Source: JBOGOC01 sp050747525 (GTDB taxonomy: Bacteria; Acidobacteriota; Polarisedimenticolia; JACPZX01; DASXTC01). From it: DNA of 64,000 nucleotides. The notes under the pieces were generated by a model. That model saw only the letters and a list, made by a program, of their open reading frames with translations. It was not told the origin of the DNA and did not search any database. Location: assembly GCA_050747525.1 (NCBI GenBank), contig JBOGOC010000060.1, forward strand, positions 62,001-126,000. The letters are read 5' to 3'. Shown here piece by piece: positions 8,306 through 16,542 of the stretch; position 1 is the first letter of the stretch; each line of letters opens with the position of its first letter. Position numbers and translations under genes: made by a program.

Positions 8306-8681
8306 GGGTCCTGGTCTCTTTCCTCGCTTCAGCGGGTTTCCGGTCGAGGGACGCAAGCCCCTCTTCCAGGTCGAGCGCCGTGCCGACACCCTCCAGGGTC
8401 AGACCCAGCTGCACCATGGCGAAGGCGACCTCCGGCTGGACACCGACGATGAGTGTCTCGGCTCCCCGGAGCCGGATCATGTGCGCGATGTCGCGCAACG
8501 TGCGTGATGAGAAGGAATCCATCACGTCGAGCGAGGTGACGTCGATGATGACGGCACGAGAGCGGAACTTCCCCACCTTCTCCACGAGCGCGTCACGCAG
8601 CTCGATCAGATCCGTGTCCTTGAGAGCGGACTGAATCGTGGCGATGAGGTAGGGACCTTGCTTCAGAATCGGGACTTCCAC
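8295..8681 (-). CDS. rsbS: RsbS-like STAS protein
   Basis: This single STAS-domain protein of 128 residues resembles RsbS along its length. It keeps the phosphoacceptor serine in VMDSFSSRTL (S56, equivalent to S59 of Bacillus RsbS) and the typical GVQPEVAFAMVQLGL and TALDLEEGL stretches. RsbS forms the stressosome core with RsbR and holds RsbT until it is phosphorylated. The charged tail after about 115 is slightly longer than in Bacillus, and its last codons overlap the rsbT start. The gene starts ten bases after the rsbR stop. Confidence 0.93.
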   Translation of the reverse strand: MEVPILKQGPYLIATIQSALKDTDLIELRDALVEKVGKFRSRAVIIDVTSLDVMDSFSSRTLRDIAHMIRLRGAETLIVGVQPEVAFAMVQLGLTLEGVGTALDLEEGLASLDRKPAEARKETRTRGR

Positions 8682-8691
8682 GGGTCACCTG

Positions 8692-9585
8692 TCAGTTCGC
8701 TTCCACAGGAGTCTCGCCGAAGGGCGCCACCCTGTACCCGAGCAGCCGCTCGGCTTCCTCGATGCCTCCCTGCAGGTCGCCTACGGTTGTCATCTTGGTG
8801 AGATCGACCCCGATGTTCACGAGCGTCTGCGCGATCTCCGGCGAGAGCCCGGTCACGATGACCGTGGCGCCCAGCAGACGGGACGCCTCGACCGTCTGCA
8901 CGAGATGGTTTGCGACGTTGGAGTCCATGGCCGCGACACCGGTGATGTCAATGACGACCACCTTGGCGCGGTTCGCGCGGATCCCTCTGAGGAGCTGCTC
9001 CGTGAGCTGGCGGGCGCGGTGCGGATCGATCACGCCGATGATCGGCAGGATCAGGAGCCTGTCCCTCACCTGGAGCACGGGCGTGGACAGCTCCCGGATC
9101 GCCTCTTGCTGCTCGCGGATCGTGCGCTCGCGCTCCTGCACGAACCCGACCGCCACCGTGATCGCGACCCTGTTCGCCGCGGGTTCGTAGGCGTCGAGGA
9201 TGCGGTTCAGGAGGCTGGTATCACTCTGGTACTTGGCGAACAGCGACCGCGCCAGGACGTCGCGCAGCAAGAGCACGATCCCCACCACCTCGTCGGTCTC
9301 GACGCCGCGAGGAATGATGCGCTCGGAGAGGTTGCGGGCGTAGGCCTGCAGTGCCTCGAACGTCCCTGTTTCGAGGGCCTCCACGTAGTTGTCGTAGACG
9401 GACGTCGCCTCGGCGAAGATCTCGGCCTCATCCATGGCGGTCAGCAGGCGCGCCTCCGTGATGCGTCTCGCCCATTCCTCCCTCAGCTCCGTGCGCTTCT
9501 GCCTGAGGTGGGACACGAGCTCGCGAAGCAGCTCGGTGGTGCTTTCCATACCGATTTGCTTGTTCTGGTCTTCTGTGGCCTTCAC
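8692..9585 (-). CDS. rsbR: RsbR-like stressosome sensor (RsbRD + STAS)
   Basis: The 297-residue protein has a helical, non-haem RsbRD-type sensor domain (about 15-150), a linker with VQERERTIREQQEAIRELST, and a C-terminal STAS domain with VVVIDITGVAAMDSNVANHL and GLSPEIAQTLVNIGVDL. Comparing from memory with Bacillus RsbRA, the second phosphosite (T205) is a serine here (MDS). The first (T171, in IDTER) appears as proline in VIDPHRA, so control by phosphorylation may be simpler. I chose the GTG at 9585 because GGAGG lies eight bases upstream. An ATG at 9648 would add 21 residues without a ribosome site. It is the first gene of the operon, and the upstream region holds several hairpins. Confidence 0.9.
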   Translation of the reverse strand: MKATEDQNKQIGMESTTELLRELVSHLRQKRTELREEWARRITEARLLTAMDEAEIFAEATSVYDNYVEALETGTFEALQAYARNLSERIIPRGVETDEVVGIVLLLRDVLARSLFAKYQSDTSLLNRILDAYEPAANRVAITVAVGFVQERERTIREQQEAIRELSTPVLQVRDRLLILPIIGVIDPHRARQLTEQLLRGIRANRAKVVVIDITGVAAMDSNVANHLVQTVEASRLLGATVIVTGLSPEIAQTLVNIGVDLTKMTTVGDLQGGIEEAERLLGYRVAPFGETPVEAN

Positions 9586-10067
9586 GTGAGCGTCCTCCGA
9601 TGCCAGGCGCCGAAATCGGGGCAATCCCTGCGTACTCTCACGAATCATATACGCGTCTCCGGGGCCTCAGACCAGGGGGTAGCGGCTGTCAGAGGGGGTG
9701 GCGCGGCTGCTTCAGGCAGACTCCGCCACGTGCCGCTTCACGTTGAAAGTGTTGTCCGGTAAGGGGTTGCCGCATTCCGGGAGGGGAGGCCTCGGCGAGG
9801 GCGCCGTTCCCGAGCCTCGGGGATTCCTCCATGCTCCGCTCATGGGACTCCCGAGCCCCGTGCAGGTGATCACCCGATAGACGGGTGCGGGGCACACCAG
9901 GCGCGCTGATGGCAGAGCGTGGCGTCTTCATGGGAGGAATTGCCAACCGTCGGTCAGGTATTTATCAGGGTCATACCCGGTAAGTCATCCGAGTGTGGTC
10001 GCGGTGCGTGCCCAATAGATTGCCGGTGTCCATAGGGCATGTGTTGCTTCTCACGAGGAGTCACATC
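9586..10067 (+). promoter_or_regulatory. 482-bp divergent control region with stacked hairpins (stressosome/pel)
   Basis: This non-coding region separates the stressosome operon (minus) from the pel-like operon (plus). One hairpin has outer arms GTGGCG 9698-9703 and CGCCAC 9724-9729 with an inner CTGC/GCAG. Another has outer arms GCCCCG 9855-9860 and CGGGGC 9888-9893 and an inner CACCCG 9871-9876 / CGGGTG 9882-9887 with a five-base loop. The segment near 9958-9967 (GGTATTTATC) is AT-rich and may hold a promoter. A GAGGAG ribosome site precedes the pel ATG. I could not match the structure to a c-di-GMP riboswitch or any other known class. Confidence 0.45.
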
Positions 10068-12080
10068 ATGACATTCAAGACATCGCAGGGTTCTAAGACC
10101 AGGAACATCGTGCTCGTGCTGCTGCTTGCCGCGGGCACGGCGATGCTCACGGGTGGCCAGGAGGGTCTCGCGTCCAGCGACTCCCTCTCGTTACCGCTGC
10201 CTCCCGTCCCGCCACTCCCGCTCCCGCTCCCGCTTCCTCTGCCGCCGCTGCCGCCCGAGCTGAGCCTGGGGCCTCCGGAGATGCCCACGCTCCCGACGCT
10301 GCCACAGGTACTGCCCCCGAACGCGCCCCCCACGTCGGGCTCGACCGAGCTGCCGGCGACGTCGGCGACCCTGGACGCGAAGATCCTGATCATCTCGGCA
10401 GACGGATCCGAGCCGGTGCTCGGAGCGATCCGTCAGGCGGCGGACTACCAAGGGGTCCCCTACACGCTGTACGTCGCGAGCCGCACGCCGGGCGGATTCA
10501 CGCCGGAGATGTTGTCCGACGGCGATGCTCACGCGTACTACCAGGGCATCCTGCTCACCACCGGTAGTCTGGGGTACTTCAACGGAGCAGCCTGGACCAG
10601 CGGGTTCAACATGACGGAATGGCAGACACTGTGGGACTACCAGGCGAAATTCCGGGTCCGCACCGCGATCGGCTACGTGTTCCCGACCGAGGACTACGGC
10701 TACGGCCAGGCGACCGGGTTGGACACGTCCGCGAGCCCCATCGCCGCCTCGCTCACCTCGTCAGGGCGATCCGTGTTCCCCTACGTGAACGCGGTGAACC
10801 CGATCACCATCACGAAGGCCTGGACGTACATGGCGCCTGCCACGGGAAACGGCACGACCGTCCTTCTGGCCGACCAGCATGACAATGCCCTGGCGCTGGT
10901 CCGCGAGTATCCCGACGGCCGCCAGGTGCTGTCGATGACGTTCGATGGAAACTCCTTCCTGGTCCACAGCCTGACGCTCGGGTACGGTCTCCTGAACTGG
11001 GTGACGGGAGGGCTGTTCGTCGGAGAGCGTCACGTCTACATCACCCCGCAGATCGACGACATCTTCCTCGACAATGACGTGTACGGAGGAGGAATCTACC
11101 GTCTCACGGCGACGGACTGGTCGGCCGTCACCGCATGGGACACGCAGAAGCGACTCAACTCCCAGACGGCCGGCCTGCGCCTTCACATGGCCTTCAACGG
11201 CGAAGGCACGACGGGCACCTATTTCCCAGACGGGCTCACCCCGGCGGCGCGACTCACGCAGGGCCGGTTCCCCTGGATCAATCACACCTACACCCACGAA
11301 AACCTCGACACCGCGAGCTACGACCTCGTCTACCAGGAGATCACGCTCAACAACCAGATCGCCACTTCGATGGGATTCACGAACTACGATCGCCGCGCGC
11401 TCGTCACTCCCGACGTCTCCGGGCTCTCGAACCCGGAGGCGATGAGGGCTGCGTACGACGCCGGCGTCCGCTTCGTGGTGTCGGACACCTCCCGTCCCGG
11501 GATGGACACGACCCCGCAGGCCGGTATCCCCAACTGGGAGGAGCCCCGCATCCTGATGATCCCGAGGCGGCCGGTCAATCTCTACTACAACGTGACCACT
11601 CCATCCGAATGGGTGGCCGAGTACAACTCCTTCTATCGGAGCTACTGGGGGCGGGACCTCGCTTACAGCGAGATTCTGGACAAGGAGAGCGACGTCCTGC
11701 TCCAGTACATGCTGCGGGGCGAGATCGACCCCTGGATGTTCCATCAGGCCAACCTGCGCGCCTATGACGGCGTGAAAACGTTGCTGGGGGATCTGCTCGA
11801 TCGGACGTTGCAGAAGTACGGCAGACTTTTCGTCCTGCCCATCCGCAGCCCGGCCCAGGTCCAGGTCGGTGCATCCATGAAGGATCGCATGCGGTTCAAT
11901 GCGGCCGGCGTGCGGGCTTCGTTCACTCCCGAGCAGAGGACGATCACCATCACCGCCTCGCAGTCGGCCGTGGTGCCCGTCACGGGTCTGTGCAAGGGGA
12001 CGTACGAGGTGTACGGAGGGCAGTGCATCAGTCGCGTCACTCTCGGGCCCGGACAGTCGCTCACCTACAGCCTGCAGTGA
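10068..12080 (+). CDS. Agd3/CE18-like secreted polysaccharide deacetylase of a pel-type operon
   Basis: The 670-residue exported protein starts at an ATG with GAGGAG upstream and a signal peptide (about 10-35). A striking Pro/Leu linker (about 45-85) follows, then a domain beginning LDAKILIISADGSEPVLGAI that resembles the N-terminal domain of fungal Agd3. The catalytic part has the deacetylase metal ligands expected of CE4/CE18 folds: an aspartate in PQIDDIFLD (D330/D331) and H406/H410 in NHTYTHEN, with later conserved stretches around VTPDVSGL and MFHQANLRAYDG. In Pseudomonas the pel deacetylase is part of the larger PelA, which also has a hydrolase domain. No hydrolase domain is visible here. 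The gene heads the operon, and the likely role is partial de-N-acetylation of the exported polymer. Confidence 0.8.
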   Translation: MTFKTSQGSKTRNIVLVLLLAAGTAMLTGGQEGLASSDSLSLPLPPVPPLPLPLPLPLPPLPPELSLGPPEMPTLPTLPQVLPPNAPPTSGSTELPATSATLDAKILIISADGSEPVLGAIRQAADYQGVPYTLYVASRTPGGFTPEMLSDGDAHAYYQGILLTTGSLGYFNGAAWTSGFNMTEWQTLWDYQAKFRVRTAIGYVFPTEDYGYGQATGLDTSASPIAASLTSSGRSVFPYVNAVNPITITKAWTYMAPATGNGTTVLLADQHDNALALVREYPDGRQVLSMTFDGNSFLVHSLTLGYGLLNWVTGGLFVGERHVYITPQIDDIFLDNDVYGGGIYRLTATDWSAVTAWDTQKRLNSQTAGLRLHMAFNGEGTTGTYFPDGLTPAARLTQGRFPWINHTYTHENLDTASYDLVYQEITLNNQIATSMGFTNYDRRALVTPDVSGLSNPEAMRAAYDAGVRFVVSDTSRPGMDTTPQAGIPNWEEPRILMIPRRPVNLYYNVTTPSEWVAEYNSFYRSYWGRDLAYSEILDKESDVLLQYMLRGEIDPWMFHQANLRAYDGVKTLLGDLLDRTLQKYGRLFVLPIRSPAQVQVGASMKDRMRFNAAGVRASFTPEQRTITITASQSAVVPVTGLCKGTYEVYGGQCISRVTLGPGQSLTYSLQ

Positions 12081-12086
12081 GCTTCC

Positions 12087-13523
12087 ATGAACCCCTTCTC
12101 GGCCCGACATGCGGTTCGCAGCGTAGTGGCTGCGGCGGTGCTTGCCCTCGCAGGGAATGCAGCAGGTGATCGCGTCTGGGGGCAGGCGCCGCTCAACTCG
12201 GTGGCCACACTGGATCAGGCGGCTTCCCTGATTCAGGCGCGGGCGTTCGAGCGCGCCGCCATCGTGCTGCGAAACCTGCTGTCCGTCGATCCGGACGACC
12301 GCAGGGCCATGGAGCTGCTCGCATTCGCTCTCGAGTCGGCGGGCGACCTCGATGGCGAGCGTGAGGTACGGTCCACCCTGGCCGCGGCATTCCCTGGTGA
12401 TGCGCGCATCCAGGCCGACTATGGACGGGTCCTGGAGCGTTCGGGGGATGAACGCGGGGCGCTCACCGCATACCTCCACGCTCGCTCGTTGAGTCCGGAC
12501 ACCCCCGATCGGGAGCTCGACACGGCGATCGATCGGATGAAGGGCCGGAGGGCCGTCGAGGTCAACACGCCGGTGGTGGTGCTGGCGGATCCTGACGCGA
12601 CCGCCTCCCGATTGCAGGCGGGCGCCGCGGTGCCGTTCGGGTCCCTCCATCACCTGACGGCGCTTGCGGCGCGTTCCGATGCCGAGGCAACGGGCAGCAC
12701 TGATGCGACAGCGGCCGATTATCTCGCCTTGTCCTGCGTGCTGCGACACCGGTCCGGAGCGTGGATGAGCGTGGGCCCGAGCCTTCATGTGATCTCGCCA
12801 CAGGGCGAACCTCGAAAGGACGTCGGCATCGGTGGTGAAATCGCGGGACGATCTCGGCTCGGTCCCTGGTTCGAGTTCCACGCGAGCGGGCGGATCCAGA
12901 CACCCTGGGACGAGGCCGCGGTCACGTTGCTCCACGGTGGGAGGACGACGGGCGCCGAGGGACACGTCTACGCGCACGTGTTCGACCGGCGCCTGCTCCT
13001 CATGGCCGGAGCACGCCAGCGGCGGCTCTCGATCCTCGACGCGGATCCCAATTCGACGGACCGCCTCGAGGCGTCGCAGTCCCTGCTTGTCGTCGGTGCC
13101 GACGTCGTCCTTTGGAGGAAACCCGGGGTTGCGGTCCGCGGCGAGATGCTTGATGAAGCGCTGGTCGCTCCCAGGGCCCTGTCCTCGGCGGTCACACTGG
13201 GCTACCGGCACTACGCAGTGTCCGCCCGGTCGACGCCCGAGTTCGATGCGCTCATCGCCCTCGAGCCACGCAACGCCGTCGATGAGGCATCGGCCACCGC
13301 GGCCATCGCGTCGCCGCGAGGCCGCGTGGGTCTGGAGCTGCGCGGCGGCCTCGCTCGCGATACCGAGCGCGAGGCCCGGATGTGGAGGGCCGGCGGGTCG
13401 CTGATCTGGGCGCCCAGAGCCTCGATCCGGTTCGAGCTGAGCTACGAGGAGGCCTCGGACACCGTCACCGGAATCGTCGGCCAACGTCACGTGGGATCGT
13501 TCAGCTGCCATGTCGACTTTTGA
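12087..13523 (+). CDS. PelB-like short TPR / outer-membrane barrel protein
   Basis: This is a 478-residue exported protein. After a signal peptide (about 10-30), residues 36-150 form TPR-like helices (ASLIQARAFERAAIVLRNLL, then MELLAFALESAGDLDGE). Residues 165-478 alternate short hydrophobic strands and polar turns and end in a terminal phenylalanine (SFSCHVDF), as expected for an outer-membrane beta-barrel. PelB of Pseudomonas has the same order, TPR then barrel, but is about 1,190 residues with many more TPRs. It would export the polymer that the deacetylase modifies. The gene lies six bases after the deacetylase gene and overlaps the next gene. The PelB call rests on layout and context, not on clear sequence identity. 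Confidence 0.65.
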   Translation: MNPFSARHAVRSVVAAAVLALAGNAAGDRVWGQAPLNSVATLDQAASLIQARAFERAAIVLRNLLSVDPDDRRAMELLAFALESAGDLDGEREVRSTLAAAFPGDARIQADYGRVLERSGDERGALTAYLHARSLSPDTPDRELDTAIDRMKGRRAVEVNTPVVVLADPDATASRLQAGAAVPFGSLHHLTALAARSDAEATGSTDATAADYLALSCVLRHRSGAWMSVGPSLHVISPQGEPRKDVGIGGEIAGRSRLGPWFEFHASGRIQTPWDEAAVTLLHGGRTTGAEGHVYAHVFDRRLLLMAGARQRRLSILDADPNSTDRLEASQSLLVVGADVVLWRKPGVAVRGEMLDEALVAPRALSSAVTLGYRHYAVSARSTPEFDALIALEPRNAVDEASATAAIASPRGRVGLELRGGLARDTEREARMWRAGGSLIWAPRASIRFELSYEEASDTVTGIVGQRHVGSFSCHVDF

Positions 13524-14343
13524 GCAGAGACGCGGCATGAGAGTCCTCGAGGCGCTCGGGCTTGCGTTCGTGTTCGTCTTCCTTCCCGAGCTGCCTTGGG
13601 CGCGTTCCGGCCCGGTCCTCGAGCCACATCCGGGCTGGATCGCGGTGCTCGTGCTGTCCGCACGGTACGGCAGTCATGGATTCCTCGCCGGGATGGCCGC
13701 GGCGGCCGCCACCGTCGGGCTCGGCTCGGCAATCGGGGGGGCCGGGCTCGCGGGCTCGCTGAGCCATCTCGAATCAGGGCCCAACCTGGTGGCGCTCGGC
13801 GCCTGCCTGGCCGTCTCCTGGGTCGCCTCGTGCCATACCCATCGGCAGGCCGTTCTCTGCAAGCAGCTGCAAGTGCTCTCCGACCGTGCCGGCCATGCCG
13901 AGTCGATGGTTCAAGCGCTCCAGGGCGTGGTCGAGACGCTCCGATCGCGGGTCGATCGCACGTCCGCCTCTCTGAGCTTTCTACGCGACGTCGCATCGCG
14001 CCTGGAAGGAACGGATCCGGTGGCCGCCGCCGAAGGGGCGGCTGACCTCGCTCTCGTGCGCAGCGGGGCGTCGGTCGTGGCACTCAAGGTGGGCACCGGT
14101 GACTCCGAGCGCCGCCTGGTCGTCCGCGATGCAGGCGGACCCGACTCTTTCATGCCGGCCGACCTTCGCAGCGCCGAGCTCTGCGTGCCGATTCGCGCCG
14201 GCAGCGACCGGGTAGGCGTCATCGAGCTCTGGGGGCTCCCTCGAACCACCCTCGATCGGGCGACGGCGCACGATCTGGCCGTCATCGCCTCGTGGTGTGG
14301 GCCCGTGCTCAGTCATGCTCTGTGGCAGCAGGAGGCTTCATGA
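13510..14343 (+). CDS. PelD-like inner-membrane GAF protein without GGDEF domain
   Basis: The 277-residue protein has three or four hydrophobic segments (about 11-28, 37-52, 56-78 and 93-107), a helical linker and a GAF-like domain (about 150-270) ending in HDLAVIASWCGPVLSHAL. PelD of Pseudomonas has this order, but then carries a degenerate GGDEF domain whose I-site binds c-di-GMP and turns Pel synthesis on. Here the protein stops directly after the GAF domain, so the c-di-GMP receptor is missing. The start at 13510 overlaps the upstream gene by 14 bases. The ATG at 13537 (MRVLEALGLAF) is an equally good start. The stop overlaps the next ATG as ATGA. Confidence 0.75.
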   Translation: MSTFEQRRGMRVLEALGLAFVFVFLPELPWARSGPVLEPHPGWIAVLVLSARYGSHGFLAGMAAAAATVGLGSAIGGAGLAGSLSHLESGPNLVALGACLAVSWVASCHTHRQAVLCKQLQVLSDRAGHAESMVQALQGVVETLRSRVDRTSASLSFLRDVASRLEGTDPVAAAEGAADLALVRSGASVVALKVGTGDSERRLVVRDAGGPDSFMPADLRSAELCVPIRAGSDRVGVIELWGLPRTTLDRATAHDLAVIASWCGPVLSHALWQQEAS

Positions 14344-14972
14344 TTGCGGAAGCATTGCCGCTTCGGGCGGTTGCGAAATCGAACCGAGAAGAGCGCGCGC
14401 CCTGGGCGGCAGCCGTCGTCCTGTGCGCCGTGATCGATGCCATGGCGGGTGGGGTGCTGCTGCTCGACACGGCGCTTCCGCAAGAGCTCGAGCTTATTGC
14501 CGCAATGGTCCTGCATGCGATGGCGGCGCTGCTCCTCTCAGCATTGCTGCGCGCGCAACCCAGCCGCCGGTGGGTTTGCGTGGCGGCGCTGCTGGCCGTG
14601 CCGTGCGTCGGCGCCGTGGTTGCCGTCGCGCTCCTCGGTACCCGGGGACGAGGCACGGCGAGGATCGGGCTGCGCAGGAAGGCACGCCGCCGGCCAGCGT
14701 TCAGGCTCGCCGTAGCGCGACCCATCGGGGACGTTCTATCACCCTGCGACGCTCTCGATTGCGACGACGAGGAGCTGCGCCGGGCCGTACTCTCGTCGCT
14801 CGCCAGGCGGTCGGACCCCGAGGCGATCACGCTGTTGCGCCGGGCGGCGGGAGGACGCGATCTCGATCTGGCTCTGTCTTCCGCACTGTCCCTGGATGAG
14901 ATCGCTGAGCGTGCAGAACGACACCGGGACGATCCGCCCTATCCGGCAAAGATGCGGCATGCAGCCGGTTGA
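14340..14972 (+). CDS. PelE-like membrane protein
   Basis: The 210-residue protein has two pairs of hydrophobic helices (about 23-44 and 52-68; 75-95) and a basic stretch (RGLRRK-type, about 105-125). A short soluble helical tail follows with DALDCDDEELRRAVLSSLAR and DPEAITLLRRAAGG, resembling HEAT/TPR-like repeats. PelE of Pseudomonas pairs two membrane helices with TPR-like repeats and bridges PelD to the synthase. This shorter version lies in the same place, between PelD and PelF. GGAGG precedes the ATG, and the start overlaps the pelD stop as ATGA. The name rests mainly on position and layout. Confidence 0.65.
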   Translation: MIAEALPLRAVAKSNREERAPWAAAVVLCAVIDAMAGGVLLLDTALPQELELIAAMVLHAMAALLLSALLRAQPSRRWVCVAALLAVPCVGAVVAVALLGTRGRGTARIGLRRKARRRPAFRLAVARPIGDVLSPCDALDCDDEELRRAVLSSLARRSDPEAITLLRRAAGGRDLDLALSSALSLDEIAERAERHRDDPPYPAKMRHAAG

Positions 14973-16542
14973 GGCCGATGGCGGTACGGCCGCCGCCGAC
15001 GTCTGCCTCGTGCTGGAAGGAACCTATCCCTATGTGAGCGGAGGCGTGTCAACGTGGGTGCACGACCTGATCCGCAGCCTGCCCGATCTTCGCTTCGCGC
15101 TGGTGCACATCGGCCCGGAGCGAGGCGCGTGCGCCGAAAAACGCTATCCGCTGCCGGCCAATGTGACCGGGCTGACCGACCTGTATTGTCGAGACCCGTC
15201 CCCACGCGGTCGCGATACGGCCGCTCTTCAACGTCAGGCCGATGCAGAGCGCCGCCGCCACGCCGACGCGCCTCGTACCTCCCGCGTCCTGGGCGCGATC
15301 CGGCGGCTGCACCTCGAGAATGAGGTCGATGAGGCGCTGTTCGACGATCTCGCGAGCAACGACCTTTCGGTTGGCGCGTTCCTCCACGGACAGACCTCGT
15401 TGGACTTGACGATGGACCTGTACGAACGGCTGGCGCCCGGGGCCTCATTCCTCGATTTCTTCTGGCACTATCGGTCGATGCACATGCCGCTCGTCCGTCT
15501 GCTCGCGGCGCAGCCGCCCATCGCGGCCGTCTACCACGCCGTCTGCACCGGTTACGCGGGAGTCCTGGCAGCTGTGTGGAGCCATCGGACAGGTCGTCCG
15601 CTCTTGCTGACCGAACACGGCCTCTACAGCCGAGAGCGAAACCTGGAGCTCAACCGCGCAGCCTGGTTCCGGGAGCCTGGCGAGGATCGCCCGAGCCGGG
15701 CCGAGGAGGCGATCGATGACGCCACCGCCGCCTGCCTGCGCAGGATGTGGATGCATTTCTTCCGCGCACTGGCGCAGTGTACCTATACTCGCGCATCGGT
15801 CATCGTCTCGCTGAGCGATCTCCACAGAAAGAGGCAGATCGTGGACGGGGCTCCTTCAGGCAAGACCCTCGTGGTCCCCAATGGCATCGACCTCGAAAGG
15901 CTGCACACGCGCCTCCGCAGAGCGGCGTCCCCGGGCACGCACCAGCGTCCCGTGAGCGTCGGGTTCGTGGGAAGAGTGGTGCCGATCAAGGACGTCGTCA
16001 CGTTCATTCGCGCCTGCTCTCTGGCGTTGAGGGCTGTCGAGCTGGACGTGCGCATCATCGGTCCGATCGACGAAGACCCGGCGTACGTCCGTCGGTGCCG
16101 GCGCCTGGTGGCGAAGCTCGGTCTCGGGCGGGCGGTTCGCTTCGAAGGGCTGTGGCCGCCCGAACGCATCTACTCCGAAATCGACGTCCTGGTTCTCACG
16201 AGCTTCAGTGAAGGCCAGCCGCTCGTCATTCTGGAATCAAGCGCCGCCGGGATTCCGGTGGTCGCCACCGACGTCGGCGCCTGTCGGGAGCTTCTCGAAG
16301 GACGTGGCGACGTCGATCGGCAGTGTGGGCCGAGCGGCATCGTGACGAGGCTCGCCGCACCGGAAGAGACCGCTGCGGCAATCGTTCGACTGGCTCGGGA
16401 CCCCTGGCTTCGCCGCCGGATGGGAGCCGCAGGCCGGCGCCGGGTGGCAACGTTCTATCGTGAGAGCTCCACGATTTCGACGTACCGGGCTCTCTATAAA
16501 GGCGAATCATGGCCGGCATCGGGTGGCGTCTCGACCGCTTGA
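14959..16542 (+). CDS. pelF: PelF glycosyltransferase (GT4)
   Basis: This 527-residue cytoplasmic enzyme opens with the hallmark PelF stretch VCLVLEGTYPYVSGGVSTWV (about 15-34). The middle has the family-specific FLDFFWHYRSMHMPL and LLLTEHGLYSRERNLEL segments. The C-terminal half is a GT4 domain with VVPNGIDL, GRVVPIKDVVTFIRA and the donor-binding SFSEGQPLVILESSAAGIPVV split over about 425-445. PelF polymerises the polysaccharide from UDP-sugars and works with PelG. The ATG at 14959 overlaps the upstream gene by 14 bases. An earlier ATG at 14896 would overlap far more and lacks support. This is the most reliable identification in the cluster. Confidence 0.95.
   Translation: MQPVEADGGTAAADVCLVLEGTYPYVSGGVSTWVHDLIRSLPDLRFALVHIGPERGACAEKRYPLPANVTGLTDLYCRDPSPRGRDTAALQRQADAERRRHADAPRTSRVLGAIRRLHLENEVDEALFDDLASNDLSVGAFLHGQTSLDLTMDLYERLAPGASFLDFFWHYRSMHMPLVRLLAAQPPIAAVYHAVCTGYAGVLAAVWSHRTGRPLLLTEHGLYSRERNLELNRAAWFREPGEDRPSRAEEAIDDATAACLRRMWMHFFRALAQCTYTRASVIVSLSDLHRKRQIVDGAPSGKTLVVPNGIDLERLHTRLRRAASPGTHQRPVSVGFVGRVVPIKDVVTFIRACSLALRAVELDVRIIGPIDEDPAYVRRCRRLVAKLGLGRAVRFEGLWPPERIYSEIDVLVLTSFSEGQPLVILESSAAGIPVVATDVGACRELLEGRGDVDRQCGPSGIVTRLAAPEETAAAIVRLARDPWLRRRMGAAGRRRVATFYRESSTISTYRALYKGESWPASGGVSTA

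Noticed and set aside
9586..10067. c-di-GMP riboswitch controlling the pel operon
   Set aside because: The hairpins are strong, but the conserved GEMM core was not found on either strand.
10761..13538. 925-codon open frame on the minus strand across the pel genes
   Set aside because: It is a high-GC shadow of the plus-strand deacetylase and PelB-like genes; the protein is Arg/Gly/His-rich with no domain and no ribosome site.
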